In this document: positions 41,285-50,465 of the stretch, one piece after another | Numbering within the stretch: the first letter of the stretch is position 1 | Layout: each line of letters starts with the position of its first letter | The notes under the pieces: model-generated | The model's input: only the letters and a program-made list of their open reading frames with translations | The model's database searches: none | Told to the model about the DNA's origin: nothing | Program-made: the position numbers and the translations under genes | NCBI RefSeq assembly: GCF_003569045.1 | Contig: NZ_BFCB01000003.1 | Location: forward strand, 2,418,001-2,482,000 | Reading direction: 5' to 3' | DNA length: 64,000 bases | DNA from: Aggregatilinea lenta | Lineage (GTDB): Bacteria; Chloroflexota; Anaerolineae; Aggregatilineales; Aggregatilineaceae

Positions 41285-44200
41285 GGGCTGCTGCGTGCGG
41301 CGTCGGGGAAGGCCAGCGCGTCGCGTGGCTGCCAGGGCGCGCCCCCGTGCGCGCGCCGGATGAAGCGGTGAAGGCTCACTTCGTCCAGAAACGATTTGCG
41401 GTAGGCCGGGTCGTCGATGGCGGCGGCCTGTTCTTCGAGCGCGGCCTGGGCCTCTGCCAGCCATAGCCGGGCGGCGGTTTCATCCCCCAGGCCATGCGCC
41501 GCCGCCGCTCGCAACGCAAAAATCTCCTGCGGGGACGTATCTTCCAGCAGCATGATGTATTCCAGCGGATAGAGCAGGCGGCGCTGCGCGTCTTCGTAGC
41601 GTTCCGCGGCCAGGTGCGTGATGGCCCACGCGACCTGCGGCAGCGGGTAGAGGATCGGCAGCCGGACGCGACTCATGGCCTGCGACGCGCGTCCCGCCCA
41701 CTTTTTCGCTTCCGCATCGTCGCCCAGCGCGGCACAGCAGCGCGTCAGGGCCAGCGCGGGCGACACTACCTCAACCTCGCCTAGCAGTGGGTCCGGCGCA
41801 ATCAGCAGATCGCGCAGCATGTCGCGGGCGGCGGCGGGCTGGCCGCGCGCTAGTGCGAGCTGCGCCAGCAGCACCCGCGCGCCGAGTCCCAGCACGCCGG
41901 TTACTTCGCTGGCACGGATCGCTTCCTGCGCGATTTTCTCTGCTTCGCCGTAAGCGCCCAACTTCAGGTAAGCGAGGCCGAGGTTCGCCAGCGGGAGCCA
42001 CGCGATCGCCGGATCGAGCTGGGTCGTCGCGCTGAGCGTTATTGCCAGTTTGAGCACCTGCATCCAGTTCCCGGCGTAGACGGCCAGCCGCATTTCCGTC
42101 CGTGCGAGCGCCTGCCGGATCTCCGGCAGGCCGTTGCGGGTGCTGAGCGTGCGCATTTCACCCACCAGTGTATGCATGGCCACGATATCGCCGGAGCGGT
42201 ACGCGATCTCGATCGCGTGCTGCAAGGCGTCCATCTGGCCCCAGTCGTCACCGAGCGCGGTGTACAGCCTGCGGCCCTGCGTGGCAGCGTCTTGCGCCCC
42301 GGCCAGATCGCCCTGGCCGAGCCGGTGCGTCGCCTGCTGGAGCGCGGCACGGGCCTGACGCGGCTCGTCCAGCGCGGGCACCAGCACGTCGATGGCGGCG
42401 ATCAGGTCCGGCGGGTAGTACAGGCCACCCGTCGCCGCCTGCCGCCGGAACTCGGCCCGCAGCGCCAGCATATCGAACCGGATCGCGTCGACGCGTTCCG
42501 GCAAGGCGGCAGGATCGATTTCGGCGGCATGGTGATCGAGCAGTTCCTGTACGATTTCGGCGTAGCGATTCGCTTCGGCCATCGCGCCGGTGAGCTGCGC
42601 GGTGCGCGCGGCGCGCCACTGGTAGAGCAGGGCGCGCGTCCATTCGTGCGCGTGGCCGAAGTGGTACGCCAGGCGTGCGGTTTCGGGCAGAGATGCAGCG
42701 GCGGCTGATGTGGCCAATACTTCCCCCGCGCGGCGATGCAGAAAGCGGCGGCGCGGCGCACTTGTGTCGGCGTAAATGATCTCGCGCACCTTGATGTGCG
42801 TAAATTCGTAGCGGCCCGGCTGCGTCTCTTCGAGAATGACCGCGCGCAGCACGTCGTCCAGCGCGAGGTCGATCGCAACGGACGGATCGACCAGTTGCAC
42901 CAGCAGGCGCTCGTCGAGGTCGTGTTCCAGCACAGCCGCCACCGTCAGCAGGTCCTGTGCGGGCCGCGACAGCCGCCGGATGCGGCCCCGGATCGTTTGC
43001 AGCACTACGTCCGAAAGCGGCAGCGCTTCGTCGCCTACGGGTGCGCCGTTGGTAAGGTGCCACGTACCGTCGTCGCCCTCGCGCAGAATGTCCTGCTCGA
43101 TCAGTGCACGCAGCGTCTCGACCATAAAGAACGGGTTACCCGCCGTTTCACGGTTCAGGAATGCGAGCAGCCGCCCGGCATCGTTCCCGGTGGTGATCTG
43201 CCCCAGCAGGTCGCGCACGACATCCGGCGCCAGTGGGCGGAGTTGGATGCGCGTCGTGGGGGCCGGGGCGTGCACGGAATTGCTCGGCCAATCCATCAGC
43301 GGCGAGTCGAATGAGACTTCCTCGTCGCGCAGGGTCGCCAGCACCATGAACGGCAGCTCGGCGCAGCGGCGCAGCGCGTGGTTGAGGCACGACAGGCTGG
43401 CGGGGTCGGCCCAGTGCAGATCTTCCGCGATCAGCCACAGCCCGCGCCCGGACGAGGCCAGTCGTCGAATGACGGTGGTCACGGCCTCCTGCAGGCGCAC
43501 GGCGGTGTCCGGTGCGGCGCTCAGGCGGATCACCTGCGATTCGCGCACGTTGGCTTGCAGCGACGGCACGAGTTGAATCAGGTCGGCGCGCGTAACGGGG
43601 TCGAGCGGCTCGTCCAGGTGCTCCAGCGCCGCGTGCATCACGTCCGCGATCATCTGGTAGGGCGTGCCCGCCTCCATCGCGTAGCAGTTGCCCGTGATGA
43701 TCGTGACGTCCGACCCTGGCAGGCGTTCGGCGGCTTCCTGCACCAACCGCGATTTTCCCATACCTGCCGATCCGGTGATCAGCAGCAAACGGCTGCGTCC
43801 AGACCTACAGATATGCCACTCGGTGGCGATGGCGGCCAGCTCCGCTTCGCGCCCGACGAGCGGAACTTGCTGCAAGTCCGCGCTGGCGGCAGGCGGCGGG
43901 GCAGGCGGCGTTACCGGGATCGCGCTGACCATTTCGCCCGCGCGGATCGCCCCATAGAGCGCAGTTGTCTCCGGCAGCGGGTCCGCGCCCAGTTCTTCGT
44001 CGAGTGCCTTGACGCACTGCTGGTAGACGCGCAGCGCCGCGCTGCGGTCCCCGGTGGCAGCGTGAGCAGTCATCAGGGCGCGATGCGCGACTTCTTGCAG
44101 CGGGTCCAGTTCCAGCAGGCGATGCGCATGGGTCAGCACGGCGGGCCAGTCGCCGTCCGCCTGGCACAGACCGATCAGATGGCGCAGCGCGATCAACAGC

Positions 44201-44661
44201 CGCTGGAGCGTGTGCTCGCGTTCGAGCAGCGCCCAATCGGCGTAAATGTCTTTGAGCAGGTCGTCCTTAACCAGATCAACCGCGCGTTCGAGCAGTATGC
44301 GGTCGGGCGGTTCAGTGCGGTAGGCATCCAGCAGCAGCCGCTCAAATTCCTCAACGTCCACCCACACGCTCACGTCGGGCGCAATCGCCAGCTCTGTGCC
44401 TTCCGTGGCGATCAGGTCGTCATGCGGTTCCAGCGCGCGGCGCAGCAAATACAACGCGCGACGCAGGCGTTCCTGGGCTTTGGTGGGTTCGGCATCGGGC
44501 CAGAAGAGGGCTTGCAATTCTTCGCGGGTGATGCGGCGCTGGCGGTTGAGCAGCAGAAACGCGCAAACCGCGCTTGGCTGCGGCGGCAAGGTGACCGGCT
44601 GGCCGTCGTAGGTGAGCCGCAGCACGCCGAAAAGGTGAAAGCGAAAGGTAGCACTGGTCAT
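41281..44661 (-). CDS. SARP/BTAD-AAA-TPR transcriptional regulator (AfsR-like)
   Basis: This 1126-residue protein has four parts. Residues 1-95 are an OmpR-type DNA-binding domain (LFGVLRLTYDGQPVTLPPQP, RRALYLLRRALEP). Residues about 95-245 are a bacterial transcriptional activator domain of helical repeats. About 265-600 is a STAND-type ATPase with Walker A GSAGMGKSRLVQEAAE and Walker B LWLIAEDLHWADPAS. The rest, to about 1110, is TPR-like helices. Such proteins switch on neighbouring or distant genes when a ligand reaches the helical part. AfsR of streptomycetes is phosphorylated by Ser/Thr kinases. The gene is divergent from the kinase-like operon, 211 bases away, so it could control it. 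That is inference. Confidence 0.88.
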   Translation of the reverse strand: MTSATFRFHLFGVLRLTYDGQPVTLPPQPSAVCAFLLLNRQRRITREELQALFWPDAEPTKAQERLRRALYLLRRALEPHDDLIATEGTELAIAPDVSVWVDVEEFERLLLDAYRTEPPDRILLERAVDLVKDDLLKDIYADWALLEREHTLQRLLIALRHLIGLCQADGDWPAVLTHAHRLLELDPLQEVAHRALMTAHAATGDRSAALRVYQQCVKALDEELGADPLPETTALYGAIRAGEMVSAIPVTPPAPPPAASADLQQVPLVGREAELAAIATEWHICRSGRSRLLLITGSAGMGKSRLVQEAAERLPGSDVTIITGNCYAMEAGTPYQMIADVMHAALEHLDEPLDPVTRADLIQLVPSLQANVRESQVIRLSAAPDTAVRLQEAVTTVIRRLASSGRGLWLIAEDLHWADPASLSCLNHALRRCAELPFMVLATLRDEEVSFDSPLMDWPSNSVHAPAPTTRIQLRPLAPDVVRDLLGQITTGNDAGRLLAFLNRETAGNPFFMVETLRALIEQDILREGDDGTWHLTNGAPVGDEALPLSDVVLQTIRGRIRRLSRPAQDLLTVAAVLEHDLDERLLVQLVDPSVAIDLALDDVLRAVILEETQPGRYEFTHIKVREIIYADTSAPRRRFLHRRAGEVLATSAAAASLPETARLAYHFGHAHEWTRALLYQWRAARTAQLTGAMAEANRYAEIVQELLDHHAAEIDPAALPERVDAIRFDMLALRAEFRRQAATGGLYYPPDLIAAIDVLVPALDEPRQARAALQQATHRLGQGDLAGAQDAATQGRRLYTALGDDWGQMDALQHAIEIAYRSGDIVAMHTLVGEMRTLSTRNGLPEIRQALARTEMRLAVYAGNWMQVLKLAITLSATTQLDPAIAWLPLANLGLAYLKLGAYGEAEKIAQEAIRASEVTGVLGLGARVLLAQLALARGQPAAARDMLRDLLIAPDPLLGEVEVVSPALALTRCCAALGDDAEAKKWAGRASQAMSRVRLPILYPLPQVAWAITHLAAERYEDAQRRLLYPLEYIMLLEDTSPQEIFALRAAAAHGLGDETAARLWLAEAQAALEEQAAAIDDPAYRKSFLDEVSLHRFIRRAHGGAPWQPRDALAFPDAARSSP

Positions 44662-44786
44662 GAGGTTCCCCGGGCGGCGCGATGCACGCCAACAGCTCGC
44701 CGGTTCGCATTTGTCCCCGGCGAAAGCTCCGCACCCGCTCTGATTTTAACTGTAGCATAGAAGTTGATATTTACGGAATGGCACGG

Positions 44787-44816
44787 TTGGTATTCCGGCG
44801 CGCGGCTGCGTACAAT
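44787..44816 (+). promoter_or_regulatory. Promoter of the kinase-like operon
   Basis: TTGGTA (44787-44792) and TACAAT (44811-44816) are separated by 18 bases. They lie 57 bases before the first start codon. The gap to the divergent regulator is short enough for shared control. Confidence 0.5.
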
Positions 44817-44872
44817 AAGGGCGCGTCGAAAATTAGCCATCCCTTTTTGCCGCCTGGGGTCAGGAGCTATCT

Positions 44873-47800
44873 ATGTCCGCACGAGCGTCAGGCCGCCGTA
44901 CGGAAAGCCTGTTCGACAACCGCTATCGTTATGATCACATCTACCCGCGAGGCCGCTCGGGAGAGACGCTACGCGCCTATGACACGCTCGATGGGGACCG
45001 GCCCGTGGTCGTCAAGCGCCCCGCGCCGCAGGACGCACCGCCGATGCGCGCGGGGCAGGAAGTCAGCATCCGCAACGAGCGCCAGGCATTGGAGCGGCTC
45101 TCCGGCCATGCCGTGCTGACCGAGTTGCGCGGCGGGGGAACCTTCCGCGTGGGCGGACACACGCACGAATACATCGTGATGGACCTGGCCGAAGGCGATA
45201 TCGTCGAAGATCTGGTCATGAGTCTGGCGTCGCGCAACTCGATTTTGCCGGAGCTTGAGACGCTGGTGATCATGGATCGCCTGCTGGATCTGCTGGCCTA
45301 CGCGCACGACCGCGACGTGCTCTACAACGATGTGGATGCCAAGCACCTGTTTTGGAGCCGCGAGACACACCAGCTCAAGCTGATCGACTGGGGCAACGCG
45401 GTCTTCAGCGACGAGCCGGGGGCGTCGCTCAACGTGACCCGCGCCACCGATATTTACCAGTGCGGCGAGCTGTTGTACTACATCCTGACCGGCGGCAACC
45501 GGCTGGCGACCGACGGCGGCGAGGACGACAGCTTCTTCGTCAACTTCGGAGCAGATGCGGACCGCGTGCCGCAGCGTCTGCAAATGATCGTTACCCGCGC
45601 CGTGCACCCCGACCTCAAGCGCCGCTACCGCTCAATCGGTGACCTGCGGCAGGCGCTGGTCGAACATCGCGCGCCGCTCGAAAAGTCCCGCGATGAGATG
45701 CTGGCCCGCGTGCGCAAGCGCGTCCGTCCGACTGCCAGCCAGGAAGAACTGGTCGAGCTGGCCGAGGCGCTCCAACTAGCGCTCGACATGGACCCCGGCT
45801 ATCCCGAAAGCCGAAGGCTGGCTGCTGAGATTTACGGCTACCTCAACCAGATCGAGATCCAGGCCGACCTGGATGCGATTCGCATTTACCTCGAAAGCGG
45901 CAACTGGACGCGCGCCATGTCGCTGCTGCAAGACCTGCTGCCGCGCGCTGTGGCCGACAGCCAGCCGCTGATCCGGTTCCTGATCGCGGCCTCGGCCATG
46001 CTCGAAGGGCTGGGACTGACTGCCGCACCGGATGGGCTGCTCGACGCGCTCGATCCGCTGCTGCGCGGCGACGGCGACGCGGCGGCTCAGGCGCTGCTGC
46101 TTACGGCAGATCGTGGAACCCCGGAAGGGGAGGCGCAGTGGCTGCTGGCGGAACAGCTCGCCACGCTGATGCCGGGCATCGTGCTGCTGCGCCCGCATCT
46201 GGTCCGGCTGCGCGCCGATCTGTCCGGTGTGCCGGAGGCGCGCGATCTGCTGGCGACGCTGGACGACATCGAAGACTTGCTCGATCACGGCGGTGGGCAG
46301 AATTTGTCGCGGCTGGTGATCATCTACCAGCACGTCGAGAGCCAGCTTGCGCAGGTCGAAGACCGCCTCGAAAGGCTGCCCGGCGACGCGGACGACGTGC
46401 GTGAGTACGCCCTGGCATCGGTGATCCGCGCGCGGCGGGCGGCGCACCACATTGTCGAGCGGCTGCAGGACGTCAGCCAGTTCGTCTACCGCGATCCGCG
46501 TCAGGCGGGCGAGCTGCTGCGCCAGGCGGCGGCGATCGACCCGACCTCGACCAGCTTCGACGCGCTGCACGACTATTTCGACGAGGTACACCAGGCGGTC
46601 ATGGCGCTCGGACAGTTCAAGCCCAAGAGCGATGGCGCGAATTTGGGCGAATGGTTCGAGGACGTGCAAGCATTCTTACAGCCGTATCTTGACGATCTGG
46701 CCGATCCCGCGTTCCAGGAAGCCGTCACGGCGCTGAACCGCGCAGCGGGCGGGTGGCGCACGGCGGTGAATTACCTCGCGCTGGGCCGCCGCCAGCCGAC
46801 GGTCGATGAGCTGCGCGCAGCAGCAGATCTGCTGCGCCCGTATAACGAACACGTCGCGGCATGGCTGGGAAACCTGACCTCGCGCCTACCGGATGCGGCA
46901 TTTGTCGAACGCTTCAGTCCGAACACGCCCCTGTCCGAAGCGCTGATCGAGGGCTGGAAAGCGTGGGACGCCGGCGACGGCAAGCGGGCGGCGGCGTTCG
47001 GCCAGCAGGCGCACGCGGCGGCGGTGACGAGCGGCGAGCGGCTGGCGGCGGATCGCCTCCAGCGGCTGGGCAGCCTGCTCGATCGCTGGGTGGGCCGCGA
47101 TGGCCTGCACGATACGGAAAGCAGCGACCGGGCCGAAGCCGAAGCGCTGTCGATCCTGCTGTCCGACGAGGACCAGGAGCGCCGCACCTTCGCCGAGCAG
47201 ATGCCGAGCACCACGCTCTACCTGCGCACCATGTCGCGCGGGATCGTGGCCTACATGCATCAGAGCAGCAGCGCCGGGTGGCGCGCGCTCTATCTGCACT
47301 ACGTGCTGCGCGGATCGCTGGCGTTGAACGAGGGCGACATCGAAGAGGCCGAGTTCTGGCGCGACGTGGCGAGCAAAGGCTACGAGGGGGCACGCACGCA
47401 CCGCGCCTTCCAGGTGCTCGACCGCGCCGTGACCGGCCACCGCCTGATGCAGGGCGTCGAGCGAGCCTTCAATGCGCCGCAGGGACCGGAGCACGTGGAC
47501 GAGCTGCGCCACGCCGTCAACCAGCCGCTGGCCGGGGAGTTGCTGACCGGAGCGGAGCAGTCCGTCCAGGCGGTGGCCGACGCGCTGCGCGACTGGTCCG
47601 ACGGGAATTTTGGGGCGGCGCGGGCCGCGCTCGACCGCGCGGTCGAGCAGATCAATATCGCGATTACCAAGAGCGGCCTGAACATCCCGCCGTACGTGGA
47701 GTGGATCACACGCCTGCGCGACCGGGCCGTCGAACTGCAGCAGGCGCGTATGGTGATCGACCAACGCGCGATGTCGCCGCAGCCGGAGCCCGATCCCGCT

Positions 47801-49246
47801 GTGGCCGAGGCGCATCGCAAGATTGTGGACGTCACGACGCAGACGCTGGGCGTCGAGTACGCGCACCAACTTCGACAGTGGAACGAGATGTATCGCGTCG
47901 TGCTGGCGACGTACACCGCCGACCTGTCACGCCGCGAAAAGCTGGCCGCGTTTGGCCGCCATTTTTCGTCGCTGTTCATCACCAAGCATCCGGCCTACCC
48001 GCTGTTCCGACACTGGGAAGGGCTGATCGAGGAGCTGCCGGTCGACGAACCGGAGCCGGTGGACGAACCGGCACTAACGCCTGTGCCCGCACAGCCGATC
48101 GTGATGGACGAGGAGACACTCACTTTTTACGAAGACGAGCCGGAGACGAAACCTCGCCGCCGTTCGCGCACGCCCAAACCCGCATCCGAACCGGCTGCGC
48201 CCGCCGAGGAGCGCCCCGCGCCTGCGGCCAGTGTGGATGAGGAGCACGACCTGCCGTGGAACTGGATCATCGCCGTGGCCGCGGTCGCGCTGCTGATCGC
48301 CGCCGGTTATGCTGTGACACGCATCGTCGGGCGCGACGGTGGTCCGTCCGAGCCGACGATGCCCGCTGCGGCGGGCGTGGTCGAGGCGAGCGATACGCCC
48401 GCGTCCACGGTCGCGCCCACAGAAACGAACGCGCCGCCGACCGACGCGCCGGTAACCGATGCCCCGCCGACGCGCACGCTGGCGGCGGTCGCGCTGCCTG
48501 CCGTGGCGACGGAGACACCCTCGCCGCGTCCGAGCAACACTGCCGCGCCCACAGTCGCGCCGACGACGCCAGTTCCGTCCGCGACGCCTGTGCCGAGTGA
48601 TACGCCGCAGCCGGTTGGCTCAGTGACCGCGACGCCGATTTCCGTCGCATCGCGCCCCTCGACCAGCGTGCTGGATGTGCTCGGCGACGTCGGCCCAGAT
48701 ATGCAGACGTGGCCCGACGACGCCCTGACGCCCGCCGACGATGGCGCGTGGCTGCTTTCGACTGGAACCAGCGGTGAAGCGAGCATCGACCTGACGCCGG
48801 ACCTGCTGAACGCGCTGTTCCGCGCGGGCACGGCCAATTCGCTGGCGCGCGCAGACGCCACCTTCGAGCTGGTCGAGTCCGATCCTGGCGCGTTGGCGAA
48901 CGGGCAGGCCGCGTTCGGCCTGGGGCTGGCGAACACGCTGGATCAGCGCACGATCGGGGAGGTGCAGGTTGGGGCGGACGTGATCGACCTGGGCCTGAAT
49001 CAGGCGGGCCAGTTCCGCTCGCGCACACAGCTCCCGGCCCAGGACGCGCCGATCGAGCTGTCGGTGCGGCGCACCAACGAGACGACCTTCAGCTTTTACG
49101 TGGACGGCAAGCTTCTGGGCGACTCGGTGATGCTGTTCGCCGAGGGCCAGCCGGTGACGTTGATCCTCTACGTCGCCGGGCCGGGCGTCACCGTGCGAGT
49201 AACCGACTTCAACATCGACGCTGTGCCGCGTGGGGAGCTGCCGTAG
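44873..49246 (+). CDS. Kinase-like transmembrane receptor protein
   Basis: The 1457-residue protein starts with a eukaryote-like kinase domain (about residues 18-280). It keeps the Lys in PVVVKRPAP and an alpha-C Glu in NERQALERL. The catalytic loop is YNDVDAKHLFW, in place of HRDxKPxN: the Asp is kept, the Lys position is Asp, and the Asn is His. DFG reads DWG. About 820 residues of helical repeats follow. A membrane helix lies near 1127-1149 (WNWIIAVAAVALLIAAGYAV), then a Thr/Pro-rich linker and an outer beta-rich domain of about 190 residues, with FSFYVDGKLLG, resembling a laminin-G/concanavalin fold. It may sense sugars or polymers outside. Whether it phosphorylates is uncertain. Confidence 0.78.
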   Translation: MSARASGRRTESLFDNRYRYDHIYPRGRSGETLRAYDTLDGDRPVVVKRPAPQDAPPMRAGQEVSIRNERQALERLSGHAVLTELRGGGTFRVGGHTHEYIVMDLAEGDIVEDLVMSLASRNSILPELETLVIMDRLLDLLAYAHDRDVLYNDVDAKHLFWSRETHQLKLIDWGNAVFSDEPGASLNVTRATDIYQCGELLYYILTGGNRLATDGGEDDSFFVNFGADADRVPQRLQMIVTRAVHPDLKRRYRSIGDLRQALVEHRAPLEKSRDEMLARVRKRVRPTASQEELVELAEALQLALDMDPGYPESRRLAAEIYGYLNQIEIQADLDAIRIYLESGNWTRAMSLLQDLLPRAVADSQPLIRFLIAASAMLEGLGLTAAPDGLLDALDPLLRGDGDAAAQALLLTADRGTPEGEAQWLLAEQLATLMPGIVLLRPHLVRLRADLSGVPEARDLLATLDDIEDLLDHGGGQNLSRLVIIYQHVESQLAQVEDRLERLPGDADDVREYALASVIRARRAAHHIVERLQDVSQFVYRDPRQAGELLRQAAAIDPTSTSFDALHDYFDEVHQAVMALGQFKPKSDGANLGEWFEDVQAFLQPYLDDLADPAFQEAVTALNRAAGGWRTAVNYLALGRRQPTVDELRAAADLLRPYNEHVAAWLGNLTSRLPDAAFVERFSPNTPLSEALIEGWKAWDAGDGKRAAAFGQQAHAAAVTSGERLAADRLQRLGSLLDRWVGRDGLHDTESSDRAEAEALSILLSDEDQERRTFAEQMPSTTLYLRTMSRGIVAYMHQSSSAGWRALYLHYVLRGSLALNEGDIEEAEFWRDVASKGYEGARTHRAFQVLDRAVTGHRLMQGVERAFNAPQGPEHVDELRHAVNQPLAGELLTGAEQSVQAVADALRDWSDGNFGAARAALDRAVEQINIAITKSGLNIPPYVEWITRLRDRAVELQQARMVIDQRAMSPQPEPDPAVAEAHRKIVDVTTQTLGVEYAHQLRQWNEMYRVVLATYTADLSRREKLAAFGRHFSSLFITKHPAYPLFRHWEGLIEELPVDEPEPVDEPALTPVPAQPIVMDEETLTFYEDEPETKPRRRSRTPKPASEPAAPAEERPAPAASVDEEHDLPWNWIIAVAAVALLIAAGYAVTRIVGRDGGPSEPTMPAAAGVVEASDTPASTVAPTETNAPPTDAPVTDAPPTRTLAAVALPAVATETPSPRPSNTAAPTVAPTTPVPSATPVPSDTPQPVGSVTATPISVASRPSTSVLDVLGDVGPDMQTWPDDALTPADDGAWLLSTGTSGEASIDLTPDLLNALFRAGTANSLARADATFELVESDPGALANGQAAFGLGLANTLDQRTIGEVQVGADVIDLGLNQAGQFRSRTQLPAQDAPIELSVRRTNETTFSFYVDGKLLGDSVMLFAEGQPVTLILYVAGPGVTVRVTDFNIDAVPRGELP

Positions 49247-49299
49247 CAGCCGGCGCACGGCATCATTGGCAGGGGGGCATCAGTTCTGGAAGGGACCGT

Positions 49300-50436
49300 A
49301 TGCGCGTATCAGACACAGCGCTGAAAGACCTGTACCGTATCGGGAATACCATCGACACCTTTGCCCCCGGCCACTACGCCCGCGTGCTGGACGCCGAGCG
49401 CCTCGACACGGGCGAGACGGTCGCGTTCAAAGTCATGCGCCCGGAGCACTTCGGGACGGACGGCGCGCCGCGCTGGGAGGCGCGTGCCTTCGTCAACGAA
49501 GCCGATCTGCTGGTCAAGATATCGGCCAGCCCGGTGACCGTGCGCTTTTACGACTGCGGCTACCTGTCCGCGTCTGCCGAGCGGCCCGACGGCGGCAAGA
49601 TCGCCTCATTTGGCACCAGCGTCGCGGCCTTTCGGGAGAACCTGTATCCCTATATCGCCGAAAATTGGCGTCCGTATCTGGCGCTGGAATATCTACCCCG
49701 GCACAACAACCTCTTTTATCAGATGAAGCCCAACACGCCGAACAACCGCCGCCGCCTGCCGACGGAAGAGGGCATCGATCTGGCGCTGCAGTTCGCGGAA
49801 TTTCTACGCGTGGCGCACGAGCAGTCGGTGGTCTATCTCGACCACAAGCTGGAGCACGTGTATTGGGACGGCGAAACGCTGCGCGTCATCGACCTGAACA
49901 GCTCGCAGCAGATCCAGGCGGGCACGCATACGCTGGATCAGTCGCTGGCGCAGGACATTCATAACCTGTGCGTGGGCATCCTGTACCCGGTTTTCACCGG
50001 GCTGTCACCGCAGAAAGGTGCGCTGATGCCCCAGCCTGCGTCGCAGGCTGAGGTCGAGCAGCGGTATTCGGACGTGAACAACCTGGACTTTGGCATCGAG
50101 CCGACGCTTAGCCAGACGATTCAGGACGTGTTGCAGCGTGGTGCGCGGCGCGACATCCCGAACGTGCGCACGTTCGTCGCGGGGTTGGAACGGGCCGCGC
50201 TGCGGCTCGGCTGGGAGCTGCCCGGCCAGCATACGTCGCCCGGCCTGCGCGACGCACGCAGCCGTATGCGCGCGGGGCTGGCCGAGCTTCGCGATGGGCA
50301 GGACGCCTTGCGCCGCGCCCGCGAAAGCCTGCTGGAGGCGGTGATTCTGGATGACATCAACGAAGACATGGAAGCCGAGCTGCGCCGTCTGCTGGCCCAG
50401 ATCAACGATACGCTGAATGCTCGTGTCATTCCGTAG
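49300..50436 (+). CDS. Soluble kinase-like protein with variant catalytic loop
   Basis: The 378-residue protein starts 53 bases after the receptor gene. Its kinase-like fold has the ATP Lys in VAFKVMRPEHFG and an alpha-C Glu in NEADLLVKI. The loop YLDHKLEHVYW matches HRDxKxxN with Asp and Lys kept but Asn changed to His. The metal-binding triplet DFG is DLN. The same His and the same aromatic-Trp ending occur in the upstream protein. A helical C-terminal tail of about 90 residues follows. There is no membrane segment. It could be a weak kinase or a pseudokinase that regulates its neighbour. Confidence 0.75.
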   Translation: MRVSDTALKDLYRIGNTIDTFAPGHYARVLDAERLDTGETVAFKVMRPEHFGTDGAPRWEARAFVNEADLLVKISASPVTVRFYDCGYLSASAERPDGGKIASFGTSVAAFRENLYPYIAENWRPYLALEYLPRHNNLFYQMKPNTPNNRRRLPTEEGIDLALQFAEFLRVAHEQSVVYLDHKLEHVYWDGETLRVIDLNSSQQIQAGTHTLDQSLAQDIHNLCVGILYPVFTGLSPQKGALMPQPASQAEVEQRYSDVNNLDFGIEPTLSQTIQDVLQRGARRDIPNVRTFVAGLERAALRLGWELPGQHTSPGLRDARSRMRAGLAELRDGQDALRRARESLLEAVILDDINEDMEAELRRLLAQINDTLNARVIP

Positions 50437-50465
50437 TGGCATAACCACCTCATTGGGAGAGACTT

